Made by a program: the position numbers and the translations under genes. Below are positions 5,924 through 6,890 of a DNA stretch of 6,890 bases, piece after piece. Within the stretch, counting starts at the first letter, position 1. Each line of letters begins with the position of its first letter. The notes under the pieces were generated by a model. That model searched no databases. It was not told the DNA's origin and worked only from the letters and a program-made list of their open reading frames with translations. This stretch comes from Clostridiales bacterium (lineage in GTDB: Bacteria > Bacillota > Clostridia > Christensenellales > CAG-917), in contig JAAZIO010000089.1 of NCBI GenBank assembly GCA_012800805.1, positions 1 through 6,890 of the forward strand, written 5' to 3'.

Positions 5924-5955
5924 GTAAAGGTCCGTCTTAATTGACGGACTTTTAC
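5924..5955 (+). terminator. Intrinsic terminator after the small-protein gene
   Basis: The arms 5924-5936 and 5943-5955 form a 13-bp stem with one G-T pair and a TTAATT loop. Its core is GTCCGTC/GACGGAC. The tail TTTAT is short, but the 3' arm itself is T-rich. It should end the small-protein transcript and insulate the ABC gene. Confidence 0.75.
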
Positions 5956-5987
5956 TTTATGATTATTGTAATTATTATTTGATTTTA

Positions 5988-6007
5988 TAATTTATAATTA
6001 TAAATTA
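5988..6007. promoter_or_regulatory. 20-bp perfect AT-only palindrome, candidate operator
   Basis: TAATTTATAATTATAAATTA is its own reverse complement over all 20 bases. It ends 11 bp before the -35 box of the ABC ATPase promoter, a usual site for an activator or repressor. Being made only of A and T in an AT-rich spacer, it could be chance. Confidence 0.35.
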
Positions 6008-6018
6008 AGGCGTATTTA

Positions 6019-6047
6019 TTGATTATTTACACAGCAGTTGATAAAAT
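6019..6047 (+). promoter_or_regulatory. Promoter of the ABC ATPase gene, predicted to give a leaderless mRNA
   Basis: TTGATT (6019-6024) is followed after 17 bp by TAAAAT (6042-6047), with TG one base before it as an extended -10 (TGATAAAAT). The predicted start is seven bases after the box, exactly the A of the ATG at 6054. No ribosome site is present between them. Confidence 0.55.
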
Positions 6048-6053
6048 TAAAAA

Positions 6054-6890
6054 ATGAATTGTCTAACGGTTAAAAATTTATCTAAGTCTTTTGGTTCAAA
6101 CAAAGCGGTTGACGGTATAAGCTTCACCGTGCCAAGCGGCTCGTTCTTTGCTTTCCTTGGTCAAAACGGCGCGGGCAAAAGCACCACAATCAATATGCTG
6201 ATAGGCCTGCTTCAAAAAGACGGCGGCGAAATCATATATGAAGGCGAAAAAGGTGTTGAGGATTTTAAAAAAGAAATCGGCGTGGTTTTCCAAAACAATG
6301 TGTTTGACGACCAGCTTAGAGTAAAAGAAAATCTTGAGCTTTACGCTGCTCTATATTATCCCGAAAAAACAAAAAGAAAAGAATGCTATAATGAAATCAT
6401 AGGGTTGCTTGATTTGAAAGAGCTTGAAAAAAGAAGGTTCGGTCATCTCTCGGGCGGACAAAAAAGAAAGGTCGAGATTGCAAGGGCGCTGCTCCCCTCC
6501 CCAAAAATCCTATTTCTGGACGAACCTACGACAGGCCTTGACCCTAAAACCAGAAAAGAGGTATGGGCGTTTTTGCACGGCATCAAAAGAAAAACGGGCG
6601 CCACGCTGTTTTTAACCACTCACTATATGGAAGAGGCGGCGGACGCCGATAAGATTGTTATAATCCATAAAGGCAAAAAAATTTGCGAGGGCAGCCCGTC
6701 TGAGCTTAAATCGCAGTATTCCAGCGACAAGCTTTTCATACAGCCAAAGAGCGAATCGAATTTTGTAGCGGCTTTAAGCAAGCTTTACATTCCCTTTGAT
6801 AAATCCGCAGATAATTATATAATCGCGGTTGAGAGCGTGGAGCAATCCATAGATATACTTAACGCCGTAAAAGACCACATCCGTTTTTAC
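6054..6890 (+). CDS. ABC transporter ATP-binding protein, DrrA/NatA type (cut by window edge)
   Basis: The first 279 codons are present and the frame runs off the right edge. All ATPase motifs are intact: Walker A GQNGAGKST (36-44), Q-loop Gln80 in GVVFQNN, signature LSGGQ (132-136), Walker B ILFLDEP (152-158), D-loop GLD (161-163) and H-loop His190 in LTTHYMEEA. The short Walker A to Q-loop spacing and the TTHYMEEAxxxxDKIVIIHKG run are typical of single-domain ATPases of the drug, sodium or antibiotic exporter group (DrrA, NatA, CcmA), which pair with a separate ABC-2 type permease. That permease would be expected just beyond the window. Residues after about 225 form the usual extra C-terminal region. 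The cargo cannot be told. The start lacks a ribosome site; the assignment rests on the family N-terminus and the promoter position. Confidence 0.92.
   Translation, partial: MNCLTVKNLSKSFGSNKAVDGISFTVPSGSFFAFLGQNGAGKSTTINMLIGLLQKDGGEIIYEGEKGVEDFKKEIGVVFQNNVFDDQLRVKENLELYAALYYPEKTKRKECYNEIIGLLDLKELEKRRFGHLSGGQKRKVEIARALLPSPKILFLDEPTTGLDPKTRKEVWAFLHGIKRKTGATLFLTTHYMEEAADADKIVIIHKGKKICEGSPSELKSQYSSDKLFIQPKSESNFVAALSKLYIPFDKSADNYIIAVESVEQSIDILNAVKDHIRFY

Noticed and set aside
6096..6293. Leftward 65-codon ORF
   Set aside because: It is antisense to the Walker A region of the ABC ATPase.

Overview
The window looks like chromosomal DNA from a low-GC, Gram-positive, Clostridia-like Firmicute. The evidence is AT-rich intergenic DNA, sigma-A-type promoters with TATAAT -10 boxes, strong GGAGG-type ribosome sites on several genes, and a gene set typical of that phylum (FtsK/SpoIIIE, all-alpha dUTPase, M16 peptidase, YlxY-like deacetylase, DagK-type lipid kinase). 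A species cannot be named from the sequence. No rRNA, tRNA, CRISPR array, insertion sequence or phage gene is visible.

Layout, left half: three genes run leftward. They are the N-terminal 400 codons of an FtsK/SpoIIIE DNA translocase (cut by the left edge), a dimeric-type dUTPase, and an M16 zinc peptidase. A YlxY-like polysaccharide deacetylase is divergent from the peptidase. A deacetylase, an M16 peptidase and SpoIIIE also lie in one neighbourhood in Bacillus subtilis (ylxY, mlpA/ymxG, spoIIIE), so this is probably a relic of that sporulation and cell-envelope region. The deacetylase has lost residues normally needed for catalysis.

Layout, middle: about 300 bp of gene-free AT-rich DNA carries a 27-bp tandem repeat. 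It is followed by a leftward 57-aa zinc-ribbon protein gene missed by simple ORF length filters, a second AT-rich gap, and a leftward diacylglycerol-kinase-family lipid kinase with its own promoter and terminator.

Layout, right half: a 38-aa Ser/Lys/Gly-rich, strongly basic small protein (5764-5880) with a CxxC core between two copies of a nine-residue motif is encoded rightward behind a strong ribosome site. Its transcript is predicted to be structured: a GNRA-loop hairpin just before the ribosome site, a possible H-type pseudoknot just after the stop codon, and a long terminator hairpin. The window ends in the first 279 codons of an ABC-transporter ATPase.

The most noteworthy points are this unrecognised small protein and its structured RNA, and the arrangement of the M16 and ABC ATPase promoters. 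In both, an extended -10 box sits exactly six bases before the ATG with no ribosome site at that start, which predicts leaderless mRNAs.
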